In this document: positions 1 through 6,938 of the stretch, piece after piece
Position numbering within the stretch: the stretch's first letter is position 1
Layout: every line of letters starts with the position of its first letter
DNA from: JAYZVT01 sp050248375
Lineage (GTDB): Bacteria; Pseudomonadota; Alphaproteobacteria; Rhizobiales; Methyloligellaceae
Assembly: GCA_050248375.1 (NCBI GenBank)
Contig: JBFWSL010000070.1
Span: forward strand, 1 to 13,668
Length of the DNA: 13,668 bases
Direction of reading: 5' to 3'
Position numbers and translations under genes: made by a program
Notes under the pieces: generated by a model
The model's input: the letters and a program-made list of their open reading frames with translations, nothing else
What the model was told of the DNA's origin: nothing
Databases searched by the model: none

Positions 1-7
1 CCGAACC

Positions 8-1240
8 ATGGTGGTAGCGGCGATCAGGAAAAACGGGTTGCGCAAGGGAGCCCAGGCATTCTTCCAGCACGAGGCGGCCGGCGGCATCACTCTCATGATA
101 GCGGCGGCGCTGGCTATCCTGTTCAGCAATTCCGGCCTCGCCTGGATTTACGATCTGCTGCTGAGCACTCCCGTGGCGATACAGATCGGCGCGCTGGTGC
201 TCGACAAGCCGCTGCTGCTGTGGGTCAACGACGGCCTGATGGCGATCTTCTTTTTCCTGGTCGGTCTGGAGATCAAGCGCGAGATCGTGGAGGGGCGGCT
301 GTCCAGCATCCAGACCGCCGCGCTCCCGGTCATCGCCGCGGCTGGCGGCATGATCGTTCCGGCGCTCATCTATGTGGGGATCAACGCGGACAACCCGGAT
401 GCATTGCGCGGCTGGGCTATTCCGGCCGCCACGGATATCGCCTTCGCGGTCGGCGTGCTGGCGCTGCTCGGATCCCGGATACCGACCGCGCTCAAGGTGT
501 TCCTGCTGGCGCTCGCCATCATCGACGACCTGGGCGCCATCATCATCATCGCCGCGTTCTACACCTCCGATCTGTCGCTGTCGGTGCTTGCCATCGCGGT
601 GGCGGGTTGCCTCGTGCTCGGCTATCTCAACTTCAAGGGCGTATCGCGCCTGTCGCCCTATCTGGTCACCGGGCTGATCATCTGGGTCTGCGTGCTCAAG
701 TCGGGCGTCCATGCCACGCTGGCCGGCGTGGTGATCGCGCTGTTCATTCCCATCCGCACGGACGACAAGGCGCAGCCTTCCCCGCTCAAGCATATCGAGC
801 ACGGGCTGGCGCCATGGGTCACATACGGAGTGCTGCCGATATTCGCCTTCGCCAATGCGGGCGTGGCGCTCTACGGCCTGTCGATGGACGACATGTTCAG
901 CGGCATTCCGCTCGGCATCGCCTTCGGCCTGTTCTTCGGCAAGCAGCTCGGCATCCTCAGCTTCGTGTGGGTTTCGGTGCTGCTTGGCCTGGCCAAGCTG
1001 CCGTCAGGGGTGCGCTGGATCGAGGTCTACGGCGTATCGGTGCTGGCGGGCATCGGCTTCACCATGAGCCTGTTCATCGGCACGCTGGCGTTTACCGACC
1101 CGGCAAGCGGAACCGCCGTGCGCATCGGCGTGCTCAGCGGTTCGGCGGTGTCGGCGATCCTCGGCTATCTCGTGCTGCGGCTGGCCTGCTCGCCCGCCGG
1201 CGAAAGGTCCGGAAGCGCGGCGCACGCGGTACGGGCCTGA
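8..1240 (+). CDS. nhaA: Na+/H+ antiporter NhaA
   Basis: Inner-membrane antiporter that exports Na+ (or Li+) in exchange for H+, used for sodium and alkaline-pH homeostasis. The product is 410 aa, slightly longer than the roughly 390 aa E. coli protein, and is hydrophobic throughout with about a dozen membrane segments. The family hallmarks are present: ATDIAFAVGV near residue 141 (D143), the transport aspartate pair in AIIDDLGAI (D173, D174, equivalent to E. coli D163/D164), SGVHATLAG with H235 (the position of the pH-sensing histidine), and FFGKQLGI with K312 in the position of the essential lysine. The ATG at 8 is used, but only seven bases precede it, so an upstream ribosome-binding site cannot be judged and a slightly earlier start is possible. 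The gene ends 16 bp from the convergent LysR gene and seems functionally unrelated to it. Confidence 0.96.
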   Translation: MVVAAIRKNGLRKGAQAFFQHEAAGGITLMIAAALAILFSNSGLAWIYDLLLSTPVAIQIGALVLDKPLLLWVNDGLMAIFFFLVGLEIKREIVEGRLSSIQTAALPVIAAAGGMIVPALIYVGINADNPDALRGWAIPAATDIAFAVGVLALLGSRIPTALKVFLLALAIIDDLGAIIIIAAFYTSDLSLSVLAIAVAGCLVLGYLNFKGVSRLSPYLVTGLIIWVCVLKSGVHATLAGVVIALFIPIRTDDKAQPSPLKHIEHGLAPWVTYGVLPIFAFANAGVALYGLSMDDMFSGIPLGIAFGLFFGKQLGILSFVWVSVLLGLAKLPSGVRWIEVYGVSVLAGIGFTMSLFIGTLAFTDPASGTAVRIGVLSGSAVSAILGYLVLRLACSPAGERSGSAAHAVRA

Positions 1241-1256
1241 CGCCCGGCCGCGGCCG

Positions 1257-2135
1257 TCAGCGGCGGGGCAGCCGGCCCACGGACTTGGCGATCTCGACCA
1301 CCGTGCGAACGAGGCGGGATTCGCTGCGCTCCCTGAGATAGGCGATGTGATAGTTGGTTCGGATGTCCACGTCGGAGATTTCCACCGGGCGCAGCCGCGG
1401 GTGCGGCACGAACTCGAAATCCGCGACCACGCCGATGCCGAGGCCCTGCTCGACCGCCTTCCAGACCGCCTCGCGGCTGCCGATCTCGACGACGGTATCG
1501 ATGCCGACGCCGTGTCGCCGCAGCGCCTGCTCGAAGGCGAGACGGGTGGTGGAGCCCTCCTCGCGCAGAACGAAGCGCTCACCGGCGAGATCGGCCAGCC
1601 TGACGGACTTGCGCCGGAACCAGCGATGATCCTCGTGAACGAAGACGACGACGCGGTGCCGGCTGAATGGCACCATCTCCACGCGCGGGTCGTCCTCGAA
1701 ATGGGCGATCATGGCGACGTCGGCGGAGAGGTCGAACAGGCGTTCCAGGGTGTGCTGCGAGTTGCCCAGCAGGACGGACACCTTGATCTCGGGATACTGC
1801 ACCTTGAGGGCGGCAAGGACGTCGGTGGCGTGGAAGGGGCCGACGGCGGCGAGCCGAAGATGGCCGGCGAGGCTTGAGCGGAACGCCTGCAGCAGGTCGT
1901 GCGCCTCGGTTTCGAGCTGCACGATCCGCTTGGCGATGGCGAAGAGCTCCTCGCCCGCCGGCGTGAGCTGAACATTGCGGCCGGAGCGGACGAAAAGCTC
2001 CACGTCATAGTGCGACTCCAGGGAACGCACCTGCGTGGTGATGGTCGGCTGACTGATCCGCAGCGCCTTGGCCGCGGCGGTGAATCCACCGTGAGCGGCT
2101 GCCGCGTGGAAGGAACGAAGCTGCGTATGATTCAT
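1257..2135 (-). CDS. LysR-family transcriptional regulator, divergent to the Fe-ADH/phnDCEE operon
   Basis: A DNA-binding activator or repressor of 292 aa, the usual LysR length. The N-terminal winged helix-turn-helix lies at about residues 3-60, with the recognition region FTAAAKALRISQPTITTQV at about 18-36. A periplasmic-binding-fold effector domain follows from about residue 90 to the end. I start at the ATG at 2135 (MNHTQLRSF) because GAGG at 2145-2142 sits six bases upstream; a TTG two codons earlier at 2141 is in frame but would overlap that site. The gene is transcribed away from the Fe-ADH/phnDCEE operon across a 91-bp gap holding a palindrome with T-N11-A geometry, the classic arrangement for a LysR protein controlling its divergent neighbours. 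The effector is not readable from sequence; by context a phosphonate or its breakdown product is inferred. Function as a LysR protein is certain, the target is likely. Confidence 0.93.
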   Translation of the reverse strand: MNHTQLRSFHAAAAHGGFTAAAKALRISQPTITTQVRSLESHYDVELFVRSGRNVQLTPAGEELFAIAKRIVQLETEAHDLLQAFRSSLAGHLRLAAVGPFHATDVLAALKVQYPEIKVSVLLGNSQHTLERLFDLSADVAMIAHFEDDPRVEMVPFSRHRVVVFVHEDHRWFRRKSVRLADLAGERFVLREEGSTTRLAFEQALRRHGVGIDTVVEIGSREAVWKAVEQGLGIGVVADFEFVPHPRLRPVEISDVDIRTNYHIAYLRERSESRLVRTVVEIAKSVGRLPRR

Positions 2136-2162
2136 AGCCAACCTCGATACGTGAGATACAAA

Positions 2163-2185
2163 ATATATATTTGCTCAATATATAT
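2163..2185. promoter_or_regulatory. Candidate LysR operator in the divergent promoter region
   Basis: A perfect inverted repeat with arms ATATATATT (2163-2171) and AATATATAT (2177-2185) around the 5-base spacer TGCTC. It contains a T-N11-A core (T2168 to A2180), as expected of LysR binding sites, and it is the only clearly AT-rich patch in a GC-rich neighbourhood. It lies between the LysR ATG (2135) and the Fe-ADH GTG (2227), so it probably overlaps both promoters. AT-rich palindromes also arise from promoter -10 elements, so binding is inferred. Confidence 0.5.
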
Positions 2186-2226
2186 GATCCTCCTAGCGTT
2201 GGAAGCCGCTACCGAGGGAGGAACGA

Positions 2227-3387
2227 GTGTGGCGCTATCATAATCCCGTTCGTGTCGTATTCGGCGCAGGCGCGTTCGATGACCTGCCCACGCATATCGG
2301 CTCGCGCGCATGGGGTCTCGTTACATACTCGGATTCCTATTTCCGCCAGCTCGCGGCGCGCCTGAAGAACATGGCCGGCGCTCCGGCGGTGGTCATCGAC
2401 GATGTCGCGGCCAATCCGGACTACGCGCTGCTCGAAGACCAGTGCGCGCGCATCGCGCGGGCCGGAGAGCCCGAGGTGTGGGTGGCGCTCGGCGGCGGCT
2501 CGGTCATCGACTCTACCAAGGTGTTCGCCGCGGCGAACGGCAATTTCGCCAATGTGCGGACTTTTCTGGAGACCGGCACGGGCGTGGACGCACTCTCGGC
2601 GACGCCGATCATCGCGGTGCCCACCACGGCCGGGACGGGCTCCGAGGTGACGAGCTGGGCTACGGTGTGGGACGCCGGTTCGGCAAGGAAATATTCGCTG
2701 GCGCGGCCCGGCCTCTATCCGGAAGTGGCGCTGGTCGATCCCGCGCTGATGGTCGGAAAGCCGCGCGACCTTACGGTCAGCACCGGCCTCGACGCACTGT
2801 CGCACGCGCTGGAGAGCCTTTGGAACGTCAACGCCAACCCGGTGTCGGCGGCCTTCGCCGTGCAGGCGGCGCGGGAGGTTCTGGAGACGCTGCCGCTGCT
2901 GGCGCGCGACCTGGCCAATATCGAACTGCGGACGCGGATGGCGCGCGCGTCGCTGTTCGCCGGCTTCGCCTTCTCCAACACCAAGACGGCCATAGCCCAC
3001 TCCATCTCCTACCCGATCACCCTGCGCCACAACGTACCGCACGGGATCGCCTGCTCCTTCACGCTGCCGCTGGTCATCCGCAGCGTCAGCGGCCGCAGCG
3101 ACCTGTGCGACAGTTCGCTGAGGCAGATTTTCGGCAAGGGGCTCGACAAGGCCTCGGAGCAGTTGGCCAAGTTCCTCGACAGCCTCGGCGTCACCACGAT
3201 ACCGGCGGATTACGGAGTGGGGCCGGAAGAATGGATGGCGATCGTGACGGACGCGGTCGGCGGCGAGCGCGGCCTGAATTTCATCGGCGAAACCCAGAGA
3301 TTGTTCAAGGAGGCCCTTGCCCTCGGGGCCTCCACCGCGAGCACGGACAGCGCAATGGCTCCGCGCGCCGTGCGGCAGGGAGCCTGA
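2227..3387 (+). CDS. Iron-containing alcohol dehydrogenase, phosphonate-associated type
   Basis: A group III (iron-type) NAD(P)-dependent alcohol dehydrogenase of 386 aa, probably cytoplasmic, interconverting an alcohol and an aldehyde. The nucleotide-binding GGGS is at 89-92 and PTTAGTGSE at 132-140. The four metal ligands are recognisable as D189 and H193 (GLDALSHALE), H258 (AHSISYPI) and H272 (VPHG). Four residues after H258, where E. coli FucO has a second histidine (H267), this protein has Y262. The start is GTG, chosen because GGGAGG at 2216-2221 is five bases upstream. It is the first gene of an operon with a phosphonate-type importer. I recall a subfamily of Fe-ADHs tied to phosphonate metabolism (related to phosphonoacetaldehyde reductases such as FomC and PhpC), and the context fits it. 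The substrate, for example a hydroxyalkylphosphonate or phosphonoacetaldehyde, is inferred only. Confidence 0.9.
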   Translation: MWRYHNPVRVVFGAGAFDDLPTHIGSRAWGLVTYSDSYFRQLAARLKNMAGAPAVVIDDVAANPDYALLEDQCARIARAGEPEVWVALGGGSVIDSTKVFAAANGNFANVRTFLETGTGVDALSATPIIAVPTTAGTGSEVTSWATVWDAGSARKYSLARPGLYPEVALVDPALMVGKPRDLTVSTGLDALSHALESLWNVNANPVSAAFAVQAAREVLETLPLLARDLANIELRTRMARASLFAGFAFSNTKTAIAHSISYPITLRHNVPHGIACSFTLPLVIRSVSGRSDLCDSSLRQIFGKGLDKASEQLAKFLDSLGVTTIPADYGVGPEEWMAIVTDAVGGERGLNFIGETQRLFKEALALGASTASTDSAMAPRAVRQGA

Positions 3388-3448
3388 CAACGAGGGTGAC
3401 ATCACAAGGTCACGCAGATGGCCGTACACATGCAGACCAGACTCACAT

Positions 3449-3454
3449 GGGAGG
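3449..3454 (+). promoter_or_regulatory. Ribosome-binding site fixing the phnD start
   Basis: GGGAGG, nine bases before the ATG at 3464. It decides the start in favour of 3464, which also gives a clean Sec signal peptide, over the upstream in-frame start at 3317, which lies inside the Fe-ADH gene. Confidence 0.8.
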
Positions 3455-3463
3455 ACTAACCAA

Positions 3464-4399
3464 ATGCAAGTTGCAGTATCGAAATCCTGGCGGCGGGTTG
3501 CCGGCGGCATGCTATCCGCCCTCGCCGTACTCGCCTTTTCCGGCACGTGGGCCAAGGCGGCCGAGTGCCAGAATCCCGACAGCCTGACCTTCGCCATCAT
3601 CCCCACCGAGGAAACGGTGGCGGAACTGACGCTCTACAAGCCGATCACGGACCGGCTGGCCAAGACCACGGGCAAGAAGATCCAGTTCTTCATGCCCACG
3701 TCCTATGCGTCGGTGGTCGAAGGCCTGCTCGGCAAGTTCGTGGACGTGGCGGTGCTCGGGCCGTCCAGCTACGTGACCGCGCACAAGAAGGACCCGACGG
3801 TGGAGGTGTTCGCCACCTACGCCAAGCGTCCCGGCGTGTTCCAGGAGGAAGGCCCGGGCTACAAGGCGGTGCTGGTCTCCAAGGCCGGCAGCAAGTTCAA
3901 GGACATCGCCTCGCTCAAGGGCGCGCTGGTCGGGCTGGTCGAGCCGGGCAGCACCTCGGGCGAGCTGCTGCCGCGCGTCGGCTTCCGCAAGGAGATCGAC
4001 GGCGTCGATATCGACAAGTACTTCGGCAAGACCGTCTACACCGGCAGCCACGAGCTGTCGGCGGTCGCGGTGGTCCAGGGCAAGGTGGACGCGGCCTTCG
4101 TCGCCACCCACCGCCTCGACAACGCCATCGCCAAGGGCGACGTGAAGAAGGAAGACTTCCAGGTGATCTGGGAATCCAAGCCTGTGCCCCAGGACCCCTT
4201 CGTCTATCGCGGCGCCCTGTGCCCGGAACTGAAGGCCAAGATCGCGGAGACCTTCCTCGGTCTCTCCGCCAGCGATCCGGGCGAGAAGAAGTTCCTGGAC
4301 AACGTGAAGTCGAACAAGTTCGTGCCGATGAAGTCGGAGGACTACGATCTCATCCGCGAACTGCAGGCCGCCAAGGAAGCCAACAAGAAAAAGAGCTGA
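3464..4399 (+). CDS. phnD: Phosphonate/phosphite-type ABC transporter periplasmic binding protein
   Basis: Periplasmic solute receptor of a PhnCDE-type importer, 311 aa. The N-terminus (KSWRRVAGGMLSALAVLAFS) is a typical Sec signal peptide, with cleavage likely after WAKA at about residue 32. The mature part begins with LTFAIIPTEE, the usual first strand of the PhnD fold. Ligand-loop motifs of the family are present: GPSSY at 99-103 and PGSTSG at 161-166, the latter supplying the serine/threonine cluster that holds the phosphorus oxyanion. GSHELSAVAVVQGKVDAAFV (about 194-213) is the conserved second-lobe segment. It follows the Fe-ADH by 76 bp with its own strong Shine-Dalgarno and is separated from phnC by a hairpin. 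Ligands in this superfamily include aminoethylphosphonate, other phosphonates, phosphite and hypophosphite. Sequence alone does not tell which one is bound here. Confidence 0.92.
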   Translation: MQVAVSKSWRRVAGGMLSALAVLAFSGTWAKAAECQNPDSLTFAIIPTEETVAELTLYKPITDRLAKTTGKKIQFFMPTSYASVVEGLLGKFVDVAVLGPSSYVTAHKKDPTVEVFATYAKRPGVFQEEGPGYKAVLVSKAGSKFKDIASLKGALVGLVEPGSTSGELLPRVGFRKEIDGVDIDKYFGKTVYTGSHELSAVAVVQGKVDAAFVATHRLDNAIAKGDVKKEDFQVIWESKPVPQDPFVYRGALCPELKAKIAETFLGLSASDPGEKKFLDNVKSNKFVPMKSEDYDLIRELQAAKEANKKKS

Positions 4400-4416
4400 G
4401 GCCTGACGCGATGATG

Positions 4417-4453
4417 CGCGGGAAGCGGGCGGGCTTGCAGCCCGCTTCCCGCG
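4417..4453 (+). terminator. Intercistronic hairpin between phnD and phnC
   Basis: A perfect 14-bp GC-rich stem (4417-4430 pairing with 4440-4453; the inner 13 bases read GCGGGAAGCGGGC) with a 9-base loop, followed after two bases by only four T residues (4457-4460). It lies 18 bases after the phnD stop and 15 bases before the phnC Shine-Dalgarno. Such structures between a binding-protein gene and its permease genes commonly act as a leaky terminator or as a 3' RNA-stabilising element that raises binding-protein levels. The short T-run suggests partial rather than full termination. Confidence 0.7.
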
Positions 4454-4484
4454 GACTTTTCAGGGACAAGGGAGGCCCGAGGGA

Positions 4485-5240
4485 ATGCAGCCGATACTTC
4501 AAGTCAAGGACCTGAAAGTCCGCTACAGCCTCACGGGGCCCGAAATCCTGAAGGGCGTGAGTTTCGATGTTGGCGCGGAGGACTTTCTCGCCATCATCGG
4601 CCCGAGCGGCGCCGGCAAGTCGACGCTGATCCGGTGCATAAACCGGCTGGTGGAGCCGAAATCGGGCGAGATCCTGCTGAACGGCACGGATGTGCTGAAG
4701 CTGAAGTCGCGCGAGCTGCGCAAGCTGCGCCGCAACATCGGCATGATCTTCCAGGAATTCAACCTCATCAACCGCATGTCGGTGATCGACAACGTGCTGT
4801 CGGGCCGGCTCGGCTATGTGGGCAATTTCCGCGGCCTGTTCCGCCTGTTCTCCAAGGAGGACATCTCGCGGGCGCTGTCGATGCTGGAGCGCGTGGGCCT
4901 GAGCGACCATGTGGACAAGCGCGCGGACGAGCTTTCCGGCGGCCAGCGCCAGCGCGTTGGCATCGCCCGCGCCCTGATGCAGGACCCGCGCCTGCTGCTG
5001 GTGGACGAGCCCACCTCGAGCCTCGACCCGAAGATATCGCGCGAGGTCATGAGCCTGATCCGCGATATCGCCACCGAGTTCAACGTGCCGGTGCTGTGCA
5101 ACATCCACGACGTGGGCCTGGCCATGGAGTTCTGCAACCGCATCGTCGGCCTGCAGGACGGCGTCAAGATGTTCGACGGTCCGACGGGCAAGATGAACGA
5201 ACACCGGCTCAACGAAATCTACGCCATGGAGGTCCTGTAG
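4485..5240 (+). CDS. phnC: Phosphonate-type ABC transporter ATP-binding protein
   Basis: ATPase subunit that powers the importer at the inner face of the membrane; 251 aa, normal for PhnC. All nucleotide-binding motifs are intact: Walker A GPSGAGKST (39-47), Q-loop Q90 (GMIFQEFNLINR), signature LSGGQRQR (150-157), Walker B LLLVDEP (171-176) with catalytic E175, the D-loop SSLD (178-181) and the switch histidine H208 (NIHDVGLA). The stretch GRLGYVGNFRGLFRLF (about 107-122) between Q-loop and signature is typical of PhnC. The ATG at 4485 has AAGGGAGG at 4468-4475 nine bases upstream. Its TAG stop shares one base with the GTG start of the next gene, so translation of the permeases is probably coupled. 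Confidence 0.95.
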   Translation: MQPILQVKDLKVRYSLTGPEILKGVSFDVGAEDFLAIIGPSGAGKSTLIRCINRLVEPKSGEILLNGTDVLKLKSRELRKLRRNIGMIFQEFNLINRMSVIDNVLSGRLGYVGNFRGLFRLFSKEDISRALSMLERVGLSDHVDKRADELSGGQRQRVGIARALMQDPRLLLVDEPTSSLDPKISREVMSLIRDIATEFNVPVLCNIHDVGLAMEFCNRIVGLQDGVKMFDGPTGKMNEHRLNEIYAMEVL

Positions 5241-6061
5241 TGGCCGTCCTCGCCGCAAATCCCGAGCTGGTCGAACGCATTTCCGCGGCCCGCGCGAAGA
5301 ACAAGCTGTGGCGCTCCCTGATAGCGGTTGTGGTTCTGGTCCTGGTGCTCGTCAGCATCGAGACGACCATCGTCGCCGACACCGATTGGGAGCGGATGGG
5401 CAGCCTCGCCGACATCATGAAGAACGCGGGGCAGTTCATCGCCGTGGACTGGTCGCTGTTTCCCGACCTGATCCAGCCGGCGCTGGAGACCATCATGGTG
5501 GCGACGCTCGGCACGCTGCTCGGCGTGGTCGTGTGCGTGCCGGCCACGTGGTTCGGCGCGCTCAACATCACGCCCTTCAAGCCGGTCACCTATCCGCTGG
5601 CCAGGCTGATGATGACGCTGAGCCGTTCCATCCACGAGATCGTGTGGGCGCTGTTCTTCGTCGCCGCGGTCGGCCTCGGCGCGCTGGCGGGCGTCCTGGC
5701 CATCGCCATGCGCTCGGTCGGCTTCATCGCCAAGATGTCGGCGGAAGCAATAGAGGACCTCGATCCCAAGCCGGTCGAAGCCATCCGCGCGGTGGGCGGC
5801 AGCGAGTTCCAGGTGTTCATCTACGCGATCCTGCCGCAGGTGCTGCCGGTCATCATCGGCGTCGTCATCTTCGAGTGGGAGATCAACATCCGCCGGTCCT
5901 CCATCCTGGGCCTGGTGGGCGCGGGCGGCCTCGGCCTGGTGTTCTTCCGGCAGATGAACACGTTCAACTACGCCGGCGTCACAAGCGTCATCATCGCCAT
6001 CCTGATCCTCATCCTGTTCGGCGAGATCGTCTCTCACTTCACGCGCAAGGCGGTGACCTGA
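5240..6061 (+). CDS. phnE: Phosphonate-type ABC transporter permease (first of two)
   Basis: Inner-membrane permease, 273 aa, half of the transmembrane channel of the importer. One membrane segment is near residues 25-40, followed by a periplasmic stretch and a core of about five more (roughly 82-103, 131-158, 201-218, 245-262). The EAA loop that docks onto PhnC is clear at 180-200 (EAIRAVGGSEFQVFIYAI, ending LPQ). I place the start at GTG 5240 because it overlaps the phnC stop codon (TAGTG), GGAGG at 5228-5232 lies seven bases upstream, and the predicted N-terminus then matches PhnE proteins. The open frame continues upstream antiparallel to nothing but phnC coding sequence, so earlier starts are shadows. 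Paired with the next permease it should form a heterodimer, as in other PhnCDE1E2 systems. Confidence 0.92.
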   Translation: MAVLAANPELVERISAARAKNKLWRSLIAVVVLVLVLVSIETTIVADTDWERMGSLADIMKNAGQFIAVDWSLFPDLIQPALETIMVATLGTLLGVVVCVPATWFGALNITPFKPVTYPLARLMMTLSRSIHEIVWALFFVAAVGLGALAGVLAIAMRSVGFIAKMSAEAIEDLDPKPVEAIRAVGGSEFQVFIYAILPQVLPVIIGVVIFEWEINIRRSSILGLVGAGGLGLVFFRQMNTFNYAGVTSVIIAILILILFGEIVSHFTRKAVT

Positions 6062-6062
6062 G

Positions 6063-6914
6063 ATGCTGACCGGCCCGATGACAACCGCCGCGCCGCGCAT
6101 CCCGGCCTCCACGAAGGAATGGCGGCGGTTCAAGTATCCGCAGTCGCTCTACCGCTATTTCGGCCTGCTGGCGGCGCTCAGCTTCATCGTCTGGAGCATC
6201 GTCTATCTCGAGATTCCGCTGGAGCGCTTCATCGGCATGTTCGGGCGGGTGGGCGACCTGCTGGCGAACCGCTATTACCCGCCGGACATGGAGTACATCC
6301 AGGACCCGGACTACCTGCGCTCGGTTCTGGATACCATCAAGATGGGCTACCTGGGCGCGCTGTTCGGCATCCTTCTGGCCATACCGCTGGCCTGGTTCGG
6401 CTCGTGGAACGTGACGCCGAGCCGGCGTTTCTTCTACCCGGTCGCGCGTCTGCTGACCATGAGCACCCGCGCGGTGCACGAGACCATCTGGGCGATCCTG
6501 TTCGTCACCGTGCTCGGCTACGGCATGCTGGCGGGCGTATTGGCGCTGACCATGTTCTGCATCGGCTTCGCGGGCAAGCTGTTCGCGGAGGAGATCGAGG
6601 CGATCAGCATGGGCCCCGTGGAGGCCATGCGGGCCACCGGCGCCAACGAGCTGCAGGTGTTCGTCTATGGCGTGTTTCCGCAGGTGCGCGTGGCCTTCAC
6701 CGGCATCGGTATCTACACCTGGGACGTGGCCTTCAGGGCGGCCACGGTGGTCGGCTTCTTCGGCGCGGGCGGCATGGGCTGGTATCTCAAGCGCAACGTG
6801 CTCGAGATCGAGACGCACCGGGTAGCCGCCATCATGGTCTCCATCATCGTGCTGGTGCTGATCTCGGAAGCGGTGTCCGCCTGGGCCCGCGCGCGGGTGG
6901 CGAAGGCGAAATAG
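6063..6914 (+). CDS. phnE: Phosphonate-type ABC transporter permease (second of two)
   Basis: Second inner-membrane permease, 283 aa, homologous to the preceding gene and the probable heterodimer partner. It has one membrane segment at about 33-49, a long extracytoplasmic loop (about 50-93) rich in aromatic and charged residues, then about five core segments. The EAA docking loop is at 187-207 (EAMRATGANELQVFVYGVF then PQ). The two permeases share the pattern FGxxNxTPxxxxxYPxARLxxxxxRxxHE near the second segment, so they arose by duplication. The ATG at 6063 follows the previous stop by a single base. An ATG at 6078 is an alternative start; neither has a strong Shine-Dalgarno, which points to coupled translation. 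It is the last gene of the operon and faces the convergent GntR gene. Confidence 0.92.
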   Translation: MLTGPMTTAAPRIPASTKEWRRFKYPQSLYRYFGLLAALSFIVWSIVYLEIPLERFIGMFGRVGDLLANRYYPPDMEYIQDPDYLRSVLDTIKMGYLGALFGILLAIPLAWFGSWNVTPSRRFFYPVARLLTMSTRAVHETIWAILFVTVLGYGMLAGVLALTMFCIGFAGKLFAEEIEAISMGPVEAMRATGANELQVFVYGVFPQVRVAFTGIGIYTWDVAFRAATVVGFFGAGGMGWYLKRNVLEIETHRVAAIMVSIIVLVLISEAVSAWARARVAKAK

Positions 6915-6938
6915 CCGGCGCCGGACCGCTCCGGCCGT

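Noticed and set aside
1245..1256. The 12-bp palindrome CGGCCGCGGCCG between nhaA and the LysR gene
   Set aside because: Perfect but with no loop or T-run, and such GC palindromes are expected by chance in this composition.
3388..3463. Pho box upstream of phnD
   Set aside because: GGTGACATCACAAGGTCAC has a GTGAC/GTCAC inverted pair but not the tandem CTGTCAT-type repeats with 4-base spacing.
2209..3606. A 465-codon minus-strand open frame over the Fe-ADH gene
   Set aside because: Arg/His/Gly-rich shadow translation with no recognisable domain; the plus-strand Fe-ADH and PhnD explain the sequence.
4410..4419. GATGATGCGC before the phnD-phnC hairpin, identical to the right arm of the repeat at 11591-11600
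   Set aside because: A lone 10-mer with no partner arm or core; it may be a repeat remnant or chance.
3200..4515. Alternative plus-strand frames over phnD, including one from 3547 to 4515
   Set aside because: Out of frame with the signal peptide and PhnD motifs; translations are Arg/Gly/Gln-rich shadows.
4634..5239. Upstream extension of the first phnE frame through phnC
   Set aside because: This stretch codes for PhnC in another frame. The GTG at 5240 has a good Shine-Dalgarno and gives a normal PhnE N-terminus.
6915..6938. Terminator between the convergent phnE and GntR genes
   Set aside because: Only a 10-bp palindrome CCGGCGCCGG and a 5-bp stem, with no T-run on either strand. Too weak to call.
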